From contig JAHLKG010000011.1 in assembly GCA_025526995.1 (NCBI GenBank), positions 186,001 to 250,000 on the forward strand: 64,000 nt of DNA, in the 5' to 3' direction. Of this stretch, positions 1 through 10,495 are shown one piece after another; the stretch's first letter is position 1; each line of letters starts with the position of its first letter. The translations under genes and the position numbers were made by a program. The notes under the pieces were generated by a model, which searched no databases, was not told the origin of the DNA, and saw only the letters and a list, made by a program, of their open reading frames with translations. The stretch comes from Powellomyces hirtus (Eukaryota; Chytridiomycota; Chytridiomycetes; Spizellomycetales; Powellomycetaceae).

Positions 1-3000
1 AATTCCGTTACGCTCGATGTGTCTGATAGCGTCACTGAGGTCTTACCCGATAGTTTCCATGTCAAACAAGGACCGGGTCTGGCAACTCCACCGCCTGTTC
101 CTTACACGTCTCTCTTCGCGCTTTCCACTGCCGGCTCCAATCTGTTCTACTTGGCATCTCTATCAGCCATTCAAGTGAATACGTGGGTAGCTGCCATTCG
201 ACTTGCTGTCTTCGAATCCGCGCGCCTAAACGAATTCTTCACGCTGAAAATGCTCAACCGCCCCGCATACGCCCCTGCATGGAAAGAAATAGGCGTCATG
301 CCGTTCTCGAGTGCTTCTCACAAATCCGAGATCAAATTTGAGGGGCTTCTCGATGTTAAAAGCACTTATGCAGCGGGTTGGAGGACTTATCACGTGGTGG
401 TCAAAAGGTCTGGTGGTGGCGGTCTCGGCATTGGAAAGAAACTGTTCGGTGGGAAGAAGAAGGAAGCAGGAGAACAAGCAGAGCCCAGTGGAAGTAAGCG
501 ACCATATATCGCCTTCTACGAGAACAAAGCGGATATTAGAAAGAAGCGAGCCGCATTCGTGATTGACACAGTGGCGGGCGGATACATAATACCACCAGAA
601 CCATTCGCGCTTGTAGAAGAGGGAGCTGCCAATGTTGTTCGATTGGAATGCAAAATCTCTGCTCCGAACTCCGGCAAGGAGGGCCGTTCTTCCGCATCCA
701 CACAAATGACGAGTCAGGACTCGCTTCCAGAAATGAAAGACACATTTGCGTTCGTTGGGAATCGGGGCTTCGCTGAGGCGGCCGCGGATCCCATCGGGGC
801 ATGTATAATGGATGAGGATGTGAGACCGGCTCCATACTTCCTGGACATTCGAGGGGCGGAAGCCGCTGAGACTGCCCGATGGATTATCGCCATTTATGGT
901 GCGTTCAATCTCGATTCGAATCTGTCAGTCCGCGAAAAGAACATGGCAGATCTGGGCTGCCTGCACCCGCCAACACACAAGAAGTCTTCGACACGGTCCG
1001 CTATTCCGTCAAACATATCCGATTCTGGTTCTGACAAATCGGATCTTCTGGCCGACGCACCACTCTTCTTGTGTACGGAAGATATTAGCGGACTAAGGAT
1101 GCAAGGCGAAGGATATCCGGCCGTTTCTATACGACTTGGCCAGGTTGTTCAGGATAAGCTTGCGGCTAAACGCGGAGGCTTCTCAGGTGATTGGGACGAG
1201 GCAGTATGGGAAGGCGAGAATGGACGCCGGGAATACGAACGCAAAGAAGTCGAACACAAAACCGCTGAGTTGATCCAGTGGCTGAATCGCGTAGTTGTGC
1301 CTTCGTCGCCGGTGGACGAAGCTCGAAATTTGGACAACGTCCCTGCTTCTACAACGGTTTTAGAAACTGGAGCCGATGCTCCGGCCGAGGGTGTATCTGA
1401 AGCGGTATCGGAAGCAGTTGCCGACGGTTCACCCGAGACTGTGCCACAATCTGTAGGAGGGTACAATACTCCACATGAGGGCGCGGACGATGTGGTACAA
1501 GAATATTCCGAGTTGGACCTTATCAAAGGTTACGAGACAATCAGAGAGCAAGCAGACACCGGTCTGACGATCACAGCCGAAGCGGCTCATGAGCGAAACT
1601 CAGTAGACGCAACGCCGAAAGAAGGAGAGAACGTTCCCGCTGATGTCGCAGACGGACCCGTTGCTAAATCGATCAGCGATTCGGGGCCCGTATCTGCAAC
1701 CCTATCGGACGGAGACGCACCGATGTTGGAATCCACCGGTGCGGACGTGATGCCCGAAACAAGGGAAGCAGTTGAAGCCACAGAGCCTATAGCGGTGGAT
1801 AGCTCCGCGCCCACCCAGAAAGTTGATCAAGCAGGAGCAGATTCGGTCACGGAGGAGAAGTCGGCTGTCCCAAGCGTCAACTCGCCAGCGCAACCACAAA
1901 TGGTTATGATCCCCGTACCAACTTTGCAACCCAATGGTCAATGGGGATGGCAATATCAGTATGTTGACGCCAGTCAACTTCCAGGCGGGATGCTTCCTCA
2001 ACCAGGAGCGAAGGCTGCAAATGGCACTGATGAAGAATCTGACAGTGGCGAGGAAAGCGATACCGACAACTCCGATGAAGAAGATGGAAGCGAGTCAGAT
2101 GACGAGGACGACAGCAACGAGGATGACGATGATGAAGATGAGAGCGACGCGGACGACGATGCGCCACAAACTGCGCCGCCATTCCCGATGATGTCTAGCA
2201 TGCATCCGGGGATGATGATGCCTCCAGGAATGATGATGATGATGCCTGGAATGTCGATGCCAAACGTCACCGCTGAAGGTCAACCGGCGGACGGGGAAGA
2301 TGGTGAAGAAGGTATCAGGAGCTTGCCTCAACCACCATTTGGAATGATGCCGCCGCCGGGAATGCCGATGATGCCGGGATTGCCGCCCGTGTTCATGGGA
2401 CCAAACGGAATTCTCATTGGAGCGAACGGCATGCCGTTACCCATGCCTGGAATGCAGAATGATGATGGGACCGAAGGTGTCCAGGGAGCAGAAGATGAAG
2501 CTGCGCCTGGAGGCGAGTATGCGCCTACTCCTCAGTCTTTGTTGGCCAACCTCGAGGCCCGCGGCAACAAGAGTGCACGACGAGACGGTCCGCTCGTACA
2601 GCTGGCTCCAGGAGTTGCGGAAGCTCAAACAGAGAAGTTGACTCAACCAGCATTTATTCCTCAAGCACATCACGGTCCACAATCGGGACCGCTTCTGGGC
2701 CACGTACTTGATTCCGCGACTCAACGGAAACCAAAGTTGGTTGGCGGACTCCTTGGACAGGTTGATCGCATGGAGAAGGAAAAGGAGATGCTTAAGAAGA
2801 TGGGAGTTTGGAGACCCACTGGCGCCCCAACTGGCGGGTACATCCCTACTTATCTTCGTGGCGGAATGGGCGGCAGTGCCGCGGCTAGAAACTCCTTCAT
2901 GGCTATGGGTGGACCGATGAGCCCAGGAATGGGCATGCCGCCCGGAATGATGCCCATGGGCGCATGGGGAGGTTTACCTTATCCGATGAGTGAGTTCGGT

Positions 3001-4509
3001 GATCCCCATGAAGACCCAAGCATGGCAGCACAACGGGAGGAGCTTCGTAAAGAGTGGCTCGAAAAGGAGCGGATGAAGGAACGGCAAAGAGCGACTGAGC
3101 GGAACGGGGAGTACTATGTCCAACCATCGTACTATCCGCCTACGGTTGCCTCAGCTGGTTTCCGACCAGGAGCACCGTATCATCACGCGTCTTATCCCGC
3201 TCCTTACGGTCAATACCCGTCCGCAGCACCATATCCAATGCACTCTTTCCAGGGCCCGATCGCCGGACCACCGGCTCCCGTCTGGCGCCGTGCAAACTCG
3301 TGCTCTGGATCTGACGGAAGCGAAAGTGAAGAAGAGGTCGCCCGCCGCCGGCGCGAACGCAGACGGAAAGCAGGGGAAGACAGTGACAGTACAGGAACTG
3401 GAAGCAGCAGTGGCGAATCGGAATCTGGTCCTCGTAAACGGGCTGGTAGCGGTAGCGACAGTGGAACTGAGGAAGAGGGGGCAGTTGAAACTGATTCAGA
3501 TGATGAGGTTGTGGTCAAGCGACGGAAACCCGCAAAAGGTGCCGCCATAGGATCAAAATCTGCGACCGATAGCGGTACAGATAGCGAGGATGACGCGAGT
3601 GAGGATGATAGCAGCCTCGACGGTAAACGGCGCAAGCGTGCACAGGCTAAGAAAGGCAAGCAACCTGTCAAAATCCAGGGCTCTCGCAAACAGGCCAGAA
3701 GTGAGACCGGAACAGAAACCGACGACTCGGAGGACGATGAGGATGACGACTCGAACTCGGACTCGGACTCCGATACGGACGATGAGCCCCTAGTTGTTAC
3801 TGCGCGAGGCGGCAAGGCTGCCGTGCACAACAGACAGTCACAATTCGTGGCGTCAGACATGCAGGGCGGGCACTACCCACCGCATGGTGGCTACGGTGGG
3901 TCCCATCAGTACATAACCCCGTTCCAGCAGCACCAGGGCTACCCGCCGCAAGGAGGATACTCGCCCTATCAGCAGCCGCAGTATCACCCACAACATCCTT
4001 ATGGAGGTCAAGCGCCACCACCACCGCCGGGGCCATACGGTTACCAACAACCACCACAACCCTATCAGGGCGGTCCGTACGGATATGGAGGTCGGAATCA
4101 GCCACCTTTACCGATGCACTTACCGCAACAGCAATCCTATCAATCGCAGCAGCAGCCGCAGCCACGACGACCCAAGGTCAAGAAGGTAACACGCAGGTCG
4201 GATAGCGAGAGCAGGAGCGACGATGGAAGTGTCAGTGGCGATGACGACGTGAGTGAGAAGCAGGTCACCACGAGCAAGAGCAAATCCAAGGGCAGGAGCA
4301 GTCAGCGAGCTCCGAAAGAAAAGCACTCGTCGCCAAAGAAGAGCCAGCGCACACCCCCGCCAGCTGCCACCAGCAGGCCCCGCAGGAAGAAACCGGTCAC
4401 AAGCGAAAGCGAAACCGGCAGCGAGGAGGAGGAAGATGACAGCTCGGAGTCTGACGCGTCCCTTCCCACTCGTCGCTACAAACAAGATGGACGCCGCGGG
4501 CCATTGTAA
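1..4509 (+). CDS. Skg3/Caf120-like PH-domain protein, 5' partial
   Basis: The frame is open to the left edge with no ATG before position 19 (a GTG codon), so the true start lies outside the window. About 1500 residues are visible in one exon. The first 320 residues resemble the PH-like domain of yeast Skg3/Caf120: a WVAAIRLAVFE helix, a beta-rich core with RPYIAFYENKAD, and a second helix around ARWIIAIYGAFNL. A conserved FLCTEDISGLRM segment follows near residue 350. The rest is low complexity: an acidic Ser/Glu/Asp tract (about 675-720), Met/Pro/Gly-rich stretches (730-1000), basic-acidic Ser patches (1090-1260) and a Gln/Pro/Tyr/Gly-rich, prion-like segment (about 1275-1385). In yeast Caf120 is associated with CCR4-NOT and Skg3 with the bud neck. 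The family call is from memory of the PH region; the tail says little about function. Confidence 0.7.
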   Translation, partial: NSVTLDVSDSVTEVLPDSFHVKQGPGLATPPPVPYTSLFALSTAGSNLFYLASLSAIQVNTWVAAIRLAVFESARLNEFFTLKMLNRPAYAPAWKEIGVMPFSSASHKSEIKFEGLLDVKSTYAAGWRTYHVVVKRSGGGGLGIGKKLFGGKKKEAGEQAEPSGSKRPYIAFYENKADIRKKRAAFVIDTVAGGYIIPPEPFALVEEGAANVVRLECKISAPNSGKEGRSSASTQMTSQDSLPEMKDTFAFVGNRGFAEAAADPIGACIMDEDVRPAPYFLDIRGAEAAETARWIIAIYGAFNLDSNLSVREKNMADLGCLHPPTHKKSSTRSAIPSNISDSGSDKSDLLADAPLFLCTEDISGLRMQGEGYPAVSIRLGQVVQDKLAAKRGGFSGDWDEAVWEGENGRREYERKEVEHKTAELIQWLNRVVVPSSPVDEARNLDNVPASTTVLETGADAPAEGVSEAVSEAVADGSPETVPQSVGGYNTPHEGADDVVQEYSELDLIKGYETIREQADTGLTITAEAAHERNSVDATPKEGENVPADVADGPVAKSISDSGPVSATLSDGDAPMLESTGADVMPETREAVEATEPIAVDSSAPTQKVDQAGADSVTEEKSAVPSVNSPAQPQMVMIPVPTLQPNGQWGWQYQYVDASQLPGGMLPQPGAKAANGTDEESDSGEESDTDNSDEEDGSESDDEDDSNEDDDDEDESDADDDAPQTAPPFPMMSSMHPGMMMPPGMMMMMPGMSMPNVTAEGQPADGEDGEEGIRSLPQPPFGMMPPPGMPMMPGLPPVFMGPNGILIGANGMPLPMPGMQNDDGTEGVQGAEDEAAPGGEYAPTPQSLLANLEARGNKSARRDGPLVQLAPGVAEAQTEKLTQPAFIPQAHHGPQSGPLLGHVLDSATQRKPKLVGGLLGQVDRMEKEKEMLKKMGVWRPTGAPTGGYIPTYLRGGMGGSAAARNSFMAMGGPMSPGMGMPPGMMPMGAWGGLPYPMSEFGDPHEDPSMAAQREELRKEWLEKERMKERQRATERNGEYYVQPSYYPPTVASAGFRPGAPYHHASYPAPYGQYPSAAPYPMHSFQGPIAGPPAPVWRRANSCSGSDGSESEEEVARRRRERRRKAGEDSDSTGTGSSSGESESGPRKRAGSGSDSGTEEEGAVETDSDDEVVVKRRKPAKGAAIGSKSATDSGTDSEDDASEDDSSLDGKRRKRAQAKKGKQPVKIQGSRKQARSETGTETDDSEDDEDDDSNSDSDSDTDDEPLVVTARGGKAAVHNRQSQFVASDMQGGHYPPHGGYGGSHQYITPFQQHQGYPPQGGYSPYQQPQYHPQHPYGGQAPPPPPGPYGYQQPPQPYQGGPYGYGGRNQPPLPMHLPQQQSYQSQQQPQPRRPKVKKVTRRSDSESRSDDGSVSGDDDVSEKQVTTSKSKSKGRSSQRAPKEKHSSPKKSQRTPPPAATSRPRRKKPVTSESETGSEEEEDDSSESDASLPTRRYKQDGRRGPL

Positions 4510-5521
4510 ACAGGGCGGAATCTTCCCCCATCACTTCATACACACATTTATTCATAGATTGATTTTAGTCAGATTGAGAGACATTTTTTGGGCTTAATAA
4601 TTTGTAGAGAATAGTATAGTCATAGCATTTGTTATGGACTGTCAACGTTAGTCAATCTTGTGGAACATTCCATTGTCGGTCAAGTGCCGGAGACATCTGA
4701 TCTCCAACCACGGATTTTGCAAGATTGACGGAGAAAGCATACAACCAGAGGCTATGGCATTCCAGTTTCGCTCTGGCCATAAGATTTTACACACTGGTTA
4801 ATGTGGTTATTGGCAGCAGGAGACACGTGCGATTTGTGACTCGAAATCGTAGTCAAAATTATCCAAATCTCGCAATCAAATCAATGGAACGCGTCGCGTC
4901 TCTCAAATTCCGTTCTCCTTCTTTTCCCCTCAGCGCCGCCGCATCTCCGAGTCCTGCTTCTTTTCCATCAATCCACGGCCTTCTTTTGCAGCTGATGATA
5001 TTGATTTTGTCATTGTGTCCCCCTCCCCACGCATGTGATGATGATGGATGGTTGACATTGACATGTTTGACGCAATTTACAAACGGCAAGGGAGGCCGGG
5101 CAGATGATTAAGGAGCTGTCCGCTGACGGCGTATGCCGTTGAGGAGATTACAAATTTCCTCCTTATTACATTGGCAGATTGTGAAGAACATTTATTGAAT
5201 CGAGGGGAACTGGTTCACGTGGGTTAAAGGCCTAAGGCTCGCCGTCCCTTCTTTCCTTCAGAATCTTTCCTGCGTTAAAGTTAATGAGGCGAAGCCAATA
5301 AAGATTCTTTGCCGGCGGTCATCCAAATTAATTACGGCCATGCGCGTGTGATGGAAACAAGCATGAGGAGTTCTTAGGGCCTATTGCACTTGTTTATTAC
5401 TGTCCCACTTTCCTATAAAAGGCGGCCAGCTGTTCGTTCCCATCCTCTCCTCATTCGATTCCGCCAGCATACTCTGACACTAAAGACGCTTATTCGAGAG
5501 TCAATGTGAGGGACAAGCGAC
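4510..5521. other. Intergenic region downstream of the Caf120-like gene
   Basis: No convincing coding exon is seen. A TATA-like TATAAAA lies at 5414-5420 and is followed by a pyrimidine-rich stretch that resembles a fungal promoter. The first good ATG of a recognisable gene is about 940 bases further on, beyond a tandem repeat. Confidence 0.5.
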
Positions 5522-5956
5522 GTTTACAGAATCGGGCAACCTCGTCAAACACCCCATCTTTCTTTGAAAGCTGATGTGGGATTTTGACCAGGGGCCTGAC
5601 CTGTAAACAACGCTTCACCTTTGCATTGGGACCCATCAACACCATGCTTATTTGATTCCTCCTCATTGCAATGGACGATGTTTATAGAATCGGGCACCCC
5701 TCGCCAAACACCCCATCTTTCTTTGAAAGTTGACATGGGATTTTGACCAGGGGCCTGACCTGTAAACAACGCCGCCTCAGCTTTGCATTGGCATCCGTCA
5801 TTGGTCGTGCTGCGCTTCAATTTTTTGTTCCCATTGCGATGTCGACGATGTTTATAGAATCGGGCACCCCTCGTCAACCGCTCTGCCTTGAGGCTGTGAG
5901 TGTTTGATCAGGGGCCTGACCTGTAAACAACGCCTCACCTTTGCATTGGCGACCCG
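5522..5956. repeat. Tandem repeat of about 158-170 bp, 2.6 copies
   Basis: Three copies begin with GTTTAYAGAATCGGGC at 5522, 5680 and 5850. Each contains a well-conserved core (5589-5612, 5748-5771, 5909-5932) that includes GGGGCCTGACCTGTAAACAA. Copy 3 stops after the core. The spacer between core and next copy diverges. Copy 1 begins with GTTTACAG and its core holds the reverse complement CTGTAAAC, so the unit has a short inverted symmetry. The core carries TGTAAACA, which matches a forkhead-type site. Confidence 0.85.
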
Positions 5957-6356
5957 TACTCTGTCCACGGGCTGACATTCTTCCCATGGAAGCGAGCGCC
6001 ATTTGACTGCCACTGAGAGCCTAATCTATAGATATTTGGCGAGCGACAAGTATGTAATTTTCCCTTCGAATGTACCTGCCAAACCGTCGACAAGAGGTGT
6101 GAGACATGAAGGAGATGTTTTACATACCCTTCACCTCGAACACGACGGTACAGCAGATGGTTTCGTAAGAAACTATGTAAGCCAGTTATGCAATGCTCCA
6201 TCATCCTTGTGCAACAATGTAGAAGCGTGTCAGGTTCGTGTGGAGGTGAGCCGCGTATTTCGACCGCAAGTACTCAAAAGGCGTGCGTTGCGGTTTCTCT
6301 TTGATTCTGCTTTGACTTCCCGCGGAAGTCGCAATCCTCCTTCCGCAGCTCACACC
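5957..6356. promoter_or_regulatory. 5' region of the methyltransferase gene
   Basis: The frame of the following gene is open upstream to 6003, but the stretch before 6357 shows no recognisable protein. It is read here as leader and promoter. No clear TATA box lies close to the start. Confidence 0.35.
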
Positions 6357-7498
6357 ATGTCAGTAGGCAAGCTCATGTCCAGGTTGGGCAAGCCGAACAA
6401 ACGTATCGCTTCCGTGGCGTTGGCGGTGGTGTTTCTTGTGCTCTTTGCGACCCTTCTGCACCACCGCTCCGCGATACCCGAGCTGGCCTCCCGCGCGAAA
6501 AACAAACTTATTGGGTCTCCGCTTGACTCAGCGAACCCGTGGACGTGGTACTATGATCGAAAAAATGACAAATGCGTGCCGACCGAAGTCGAGGACAATC
6601 GAAAGATTTGGAATCGACCCGTAGGGAACGCGAACACGGTGGATGCAAATCATTGGCAGGGCGCGGCTAAGGTGCGCTATGATGGAATCCTTCCCACGGA
6701 ATTGACCACATCTGAAAATGGACTGACACATCTCAATCGACCATAGGACTTCAACAACCTGGTTTTTAAAGACACCCTTCCTATGGGCATCCGGGACGGA
6801 GATCGCGTCTTCGAAGCGGGATGCGGTTCTGGTGCCTTCTTGATGGAGATTGCAAAACTGTATGAGGTTACCGTCGATGGCAGTGACTTTGGCGAAGAGC
6901 TCGTCGAAATTGCCAAGCAGAACTTTCCGAACGGGAAATTTGGGGTTGCGGGCAAGTTTCAGCGACATACTTCGTTTACATTTATGTTCTTGCTTGATTT
7001 ACGAGCTCGCGCCCCATTACCGCCGCATCATCAGATGTCCAAGATCTGAGCCAAGTCGCCGAAACTGAAGCCTACGACGCCACGCTGTCACATGGTGTAT
7101 GGTATTACCTCTCAACTCCTGAAAATGCTGAAGCGGCCTTGAAAGAGCTGTTGCGAATCACCAAGCCCGGCGGTTCAATATACGTCGGTGATTTGGACGA
7201 CCCTCTGCAGATTGCAGCGCAAGGAAGGTTCTGCGGCGGGGAAGGAGGGTTCAAACTCGAAAAGAAATGGTAAGAATGCATTGCGTCCTCGACACCGTAG
7301 AAGGCTAACCGCCAATCCGTCTATAGGTGGATCGACATGGCCAAGAAACACGACTTCATTGTGCATGCCGTTGTCGATGGGAAAGACACAGTTGCCAAAC
7401 ACTGGCCCAATTCGGGGCATCGGTACAACGTGTACTTGCGGAAGCCCTATCCTAAGCGAAAGACCCCCTGCCACGGGTATCTGGACGTTTTCTGCTAA
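6357..7498 (+). CDS. Membrane-anchored class I SAM-dependent methyltransferase
   Basis: Four exons (6357-6671, 6747-6951, 7035-7269, 7327-7498) join in frame to about 308 residues. Residues 20-40 form one hydrophobic helix, followed by a lumenal or cytosolic linker and a Rossmann-fold methyltransferase domain. Motif I is seen as VFEAGCGSGAFL, and VTVDGSDFG provides the acidic residue that usually binds the ribose of SAM. The motif IV region is DATLSHGVWYYL, followed by KPGGSIYVGDL. The second intron begins with GCAAGT instead of GTAAGT; using it joins an aspartate codon (G|AT) and keeps the frame. The substrate cannot be told from sequence. The ATG at 6357 was chosen because the anchor helix begins just after it; upstream ATGs in the open frame give no conserved sequence. 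Confidence 0.75.
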
Positions 7499-7778
7499 AA
7501 CAGGCACGAACTGTTTTGGTACCCAGATTGATCTTAGTCCTCCTTGCATCGCGCACATTATCACTGCATTTTAACTACATCTACGTTTGGCTGCATCTCT
7601 AGGAATGTCCCACATGTCCTCTCAGATTTACGCCACACATCCGAATCCAATCTTCCACGGCAAATATTCCACCGTTCAAGTTTTCCGCACATCATTTAGC
7701 ATTATCTATCCATTCTCGCTGTTAGAATATGCAAAAAGTTGTGTAAGGTACCATGTAGTCTTGGCCTTCAACACGTTG

Positions 7779-8555
7779 TTATTTACAGGAGGCTATTGCC
7801 TCAATACATATACAGGGTTGACCGACTGAGCCGAACATCTCGTGTCGGTCCATTCTGAGTCTTATACACATCACAACTTTTTTTTTTGCAATCAGCTCCA
7901 CAATCTGGCTGACGGAGATGTGCGCCTCAATCAGTCCAGTCGTATTATCTTTGGTGGACGCTGTCCATGTGCTCGGTTGGACGTTCTGTCCTCTTTCTTC
8001 TCCAGAGAGGGGTATATGTGCTTGTGAAGCTGTGGGAAGGATGTTGGGAGATTGGATAGATAGCGCATAATCTCGCGTCGAACTCGTGATGGCGTCTGGG
8101 GCAAGCAGGGTGATATCAGTTCCGAGGACAACTTTAGCAATTATAGTTGCAATTTTTACCTTTCCGCACGCTTCTACGTACACGGCGAGTGCTTCGGTGC
8201 TCTGTAGCGCGACATATGCAGCCTGACGGAGATGTGGGTCCTGTTCCGGTTTTGGAGCAGTTTGCGGTGTTGCCACGACAGTCACCGTTTCTGCAGACGG
8301 GACGGTGGAATGACCATGTTTTTTTGCAATGTCGGAAACGCCGAAACGTCGAGCGATGCTCCCTTCTTTCGCAAAGTATGAGGTGATTTTCCCGCCACGA
8401 CGGGCGTCGGTCGAGCTCCGTGCGTTGCTTGCTGTGGGTTTTCTGGCGGCGTTTCGTTGTTGAAGCGCAAGGTTGAAGTGGGGTGCGCTGAGAAGAGTCC
8501 TTCTGCTCGCCTGCAAAGACTCGAACCGAGCATGGTGAGGATTTCCAGCCGACAT
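7779..8555 (-). CDS. Hypothetical protein divergent from DPH7
   Basis: A 258-residue frame begins at an ATG at 8555; the frame is open 81 bases further upstream but without ATG. It is not recognised. The N-terminal half is basic and carries GGKITSYFAKEG near residue 55, which loosely resembles a PCNA-interacting box but lacks the leading Gln. An internal segment from about 8161 back to 8098 has intron-like ends (GTAAAA to CCCAG), so the true product may be shorter and spliced. The start lies 167 bases from the DPH7 start on the other strand, as expected for a divergent gene pair. No homology can be claimed. Confidence 0.35.
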   Translation of the reverse strand: MSAGNPHHARFESLQASRRTLLSAPHFNLALQQRNAARKPTASNARSSTDARRGGKITSYFAKEGSIARRFGVSDIAKKHGHSTVPSAETVTVVATPQTAPKPEQDPHLRQAAYVALQSTEALAVYVEACGKVKIATIIAKVVLGTDITLLAPDAITSSTRDYALSIQSPNILPTASQAHIPLSGEERGQNVQPSTWTASTKDNTTGLIEAHISVSQIVELIAKKKVVMCIRLRMDRHEMFGSVGQPCICIEAIASCK

Positions 8556-8721
8556 ATGCTTCCTGATCAGGTTACGGTTATGCGCTAAGCGCAGGTTCAA
8601 AAATATTCCTGGAACATAGGTTAGCGGTGATTGCAAGAATGTTCAAGATGCGACGCGAATTCAGTAGAAACTTGGAAAGACGCGTTCGCGTTTTCTCTCT
8701 GCCTTGACGGCTTTGTACACA

Positions 8722-10163
8722 ATGGGCACCCGCACACACACACGGATCGACACTGAGTATAGTGCCGACGCCGTCGAATTCTGCCCAGTAGCAGGGCGCA
8801 CGAATGTCGTGGCGGTCGGCACGTACCAGGTAGTCAAGGACGGCTCGCTGTGGGTTCCAGCGACAACTGCGGGGACACCAGAGGCTGTGGTGGCGGCGGC
8901 GGAGGAAGCTGAGAAGGATGAAGCTGCGGAGCAGCCGGCGGTGGATGTGAACCCCACCAGCAGACTCGGAAGGCTTCTGTTGTACACGCTTGGGGCCCGC
9001 GATGGCGTCGGAAATGTGCCCGTGAGAGAAGAGTGCCGAATTGACGGTGGAGCAATTCTTGACCTCAAATGGTCGCACCAGCTGGTCGGCACTGCTCCAC
9101 AACTAGGAGTTGTCGATGCACAAGGCAATTTGAAAGTCTTTTCTTTGAGCAACGATTCAACGGGCCTGAGTTTGGCTGCAGAGTGCTCGAACGGCAAGGA
9201 AGACGTGCTCAGTTTGTCACTTGACTGGTCCAACCGGTTGACTGCGAACAGCAGTGATCCGCAAATTGTCATCAGCGAGAGTGATGGAAGCATTGCGCGA
9301 ATGTCCATGGCGGATGGTGCTCTCCGCAGGATTGACGAGTGGCATGCGCATGAGTTTGAAGCTTGGATTGCCGCTTTCAATTACTGGAACACTGACATCA
9401 TCTACACCGGCGGAGATGACTGCACTTTGAAGGTATGGGATATGCGTCTAGACCCTCATACGGCTAGCTCCACGAGCAGAAGGTATGTCAGCTACGTGGT
9501 CTACTGGATGCAAGCACTATTCCTCGGTTTTTATATCGTTGTAAGCAGTCAATAAATAGTGCTGAGATTGGTGAGCACGGAAAAACATACTATATATTGA
9601 TTAACGTTGTTCCTTGTACAGACATGAGGCAGGCGTATGCAGCATACAGTCACATCCACACAAAGAGCACATCATCGCAACAGGAAGGTATGGTTATGTG
9701 CACGACTTTTTCCTCTTCAAAGTCTCCCTTCTCTGACTTGGTCTCGGTCTCTTTGACCAGCTATGACGAGCGCGTTTTGATATGGGACACACGCAAGATG
9801 CGTGCGCCGGTAACAGAATATCACACAGGCGGCGGTGTGTGGCGCCTGAAATGGCATCCCGCCGATCCGGCCCGCCTGCTCGCAGCCAGTATGCATAATG
9901 GATTCCATATCTTGAATGTCAACATAGGTATGAGAGTAACCAGAGCATCCAGAAATTGCGTACTACCGTATGACGTTCCATTCATACACGTGACAGAATT
10001 GGCGCAAGTGACAGACCTTGCTTCGTACATGGAACACACCTCACTGGCGTATGGTGCGGATTGGAGTTACGACCTCGGTTCTGCGTACAACGGATCGATC
10101 GAGACGCTTGGGACGTGCTCGTTCTATGATCATTCGTTCCATGTTTGGGATTGCAAGTTTTGA
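8722..10163 (+). CDS. DPH7: Diphthine methyl ester esterase DPH7 (WDR85-type WD40 protein)
   Basis: Exons 8722-9482, 9622-9687, 9761-9927 and 9997-10163 join to 386 residues. DPH7 removes a methyl group from the methylated diphthine intermediate on elongation factor 2, before the final amidation. WD40 blades are visible: the N-terminal DTEYSADAVEFCPV, the blade YTGGDDCTLKVWDMR, and after splicing HEAGVCSIQSHP and ATGSYDERVLIWDTR. The spliced segment GGGVWRLKWHP and the C-terminal GTCSFYDHSFHVW are typical of the family. A Glu/Ala-rich insertion occurs around residues 50-75. The first ATG in the frame is used; an upstream in-frame TTG is ignored. The neighbour to the right (PIG-X) is convergent. 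Confidence 0.9.
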
Positions 10164-10495
10164 TTTGCGCCAACGCCCTAATTGCGAGACCAGTGACACT
10201 CATTGTAGAGAGGACTGTAGATGGGTGTTGGGCAGATCATCGTCGGATCGCTAGGTAGCGTCTTGAATAGCTCGGTTTGAATAGAGATGGAGTTGGGATC
10301 ATTGTGCGGATTGCGGTGTTGTTGGGAAGTGACTCGAAACTGTTTCTAACGCTTACTTCCCGGCGGAACATGGAGGAAATCGAAAGTTGCAGAATATTCA
10401 GATTCCGGACACCTTGTTCTTGGCAAAGCAACGAGCCCGGCATCGAGAACGAACGCTTGACAAGGGCATTCTGAACACCCGAGTCTCATCATGTC
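10164..10495. other. Intergenic region between convergent DPH7 and PIG-X genes
   Basis: About 330 bases hold the 3' ends of two convergent genes. No coding or RNA feature is supported. Confidence 0.5.

Noticed and set aside
1..4509. Long antisense and alternate-frame ORFs across the Caf120-like gene (for example 2095-2331 and 3210-3860 on the minus strand)
   Set aside because: They mirror the repetitive codons of the sense gene (Met/Pro, Ser/Asp tracts) and carry no recognisable sequence of their own.
5545..5877. A 110-residue minus-strand ORF with internal repeats
   Set aside because: It is a translation of the 160-bp DNA tandem repeat; copies are not in a constant frame spacing and the spacer diverges freely.
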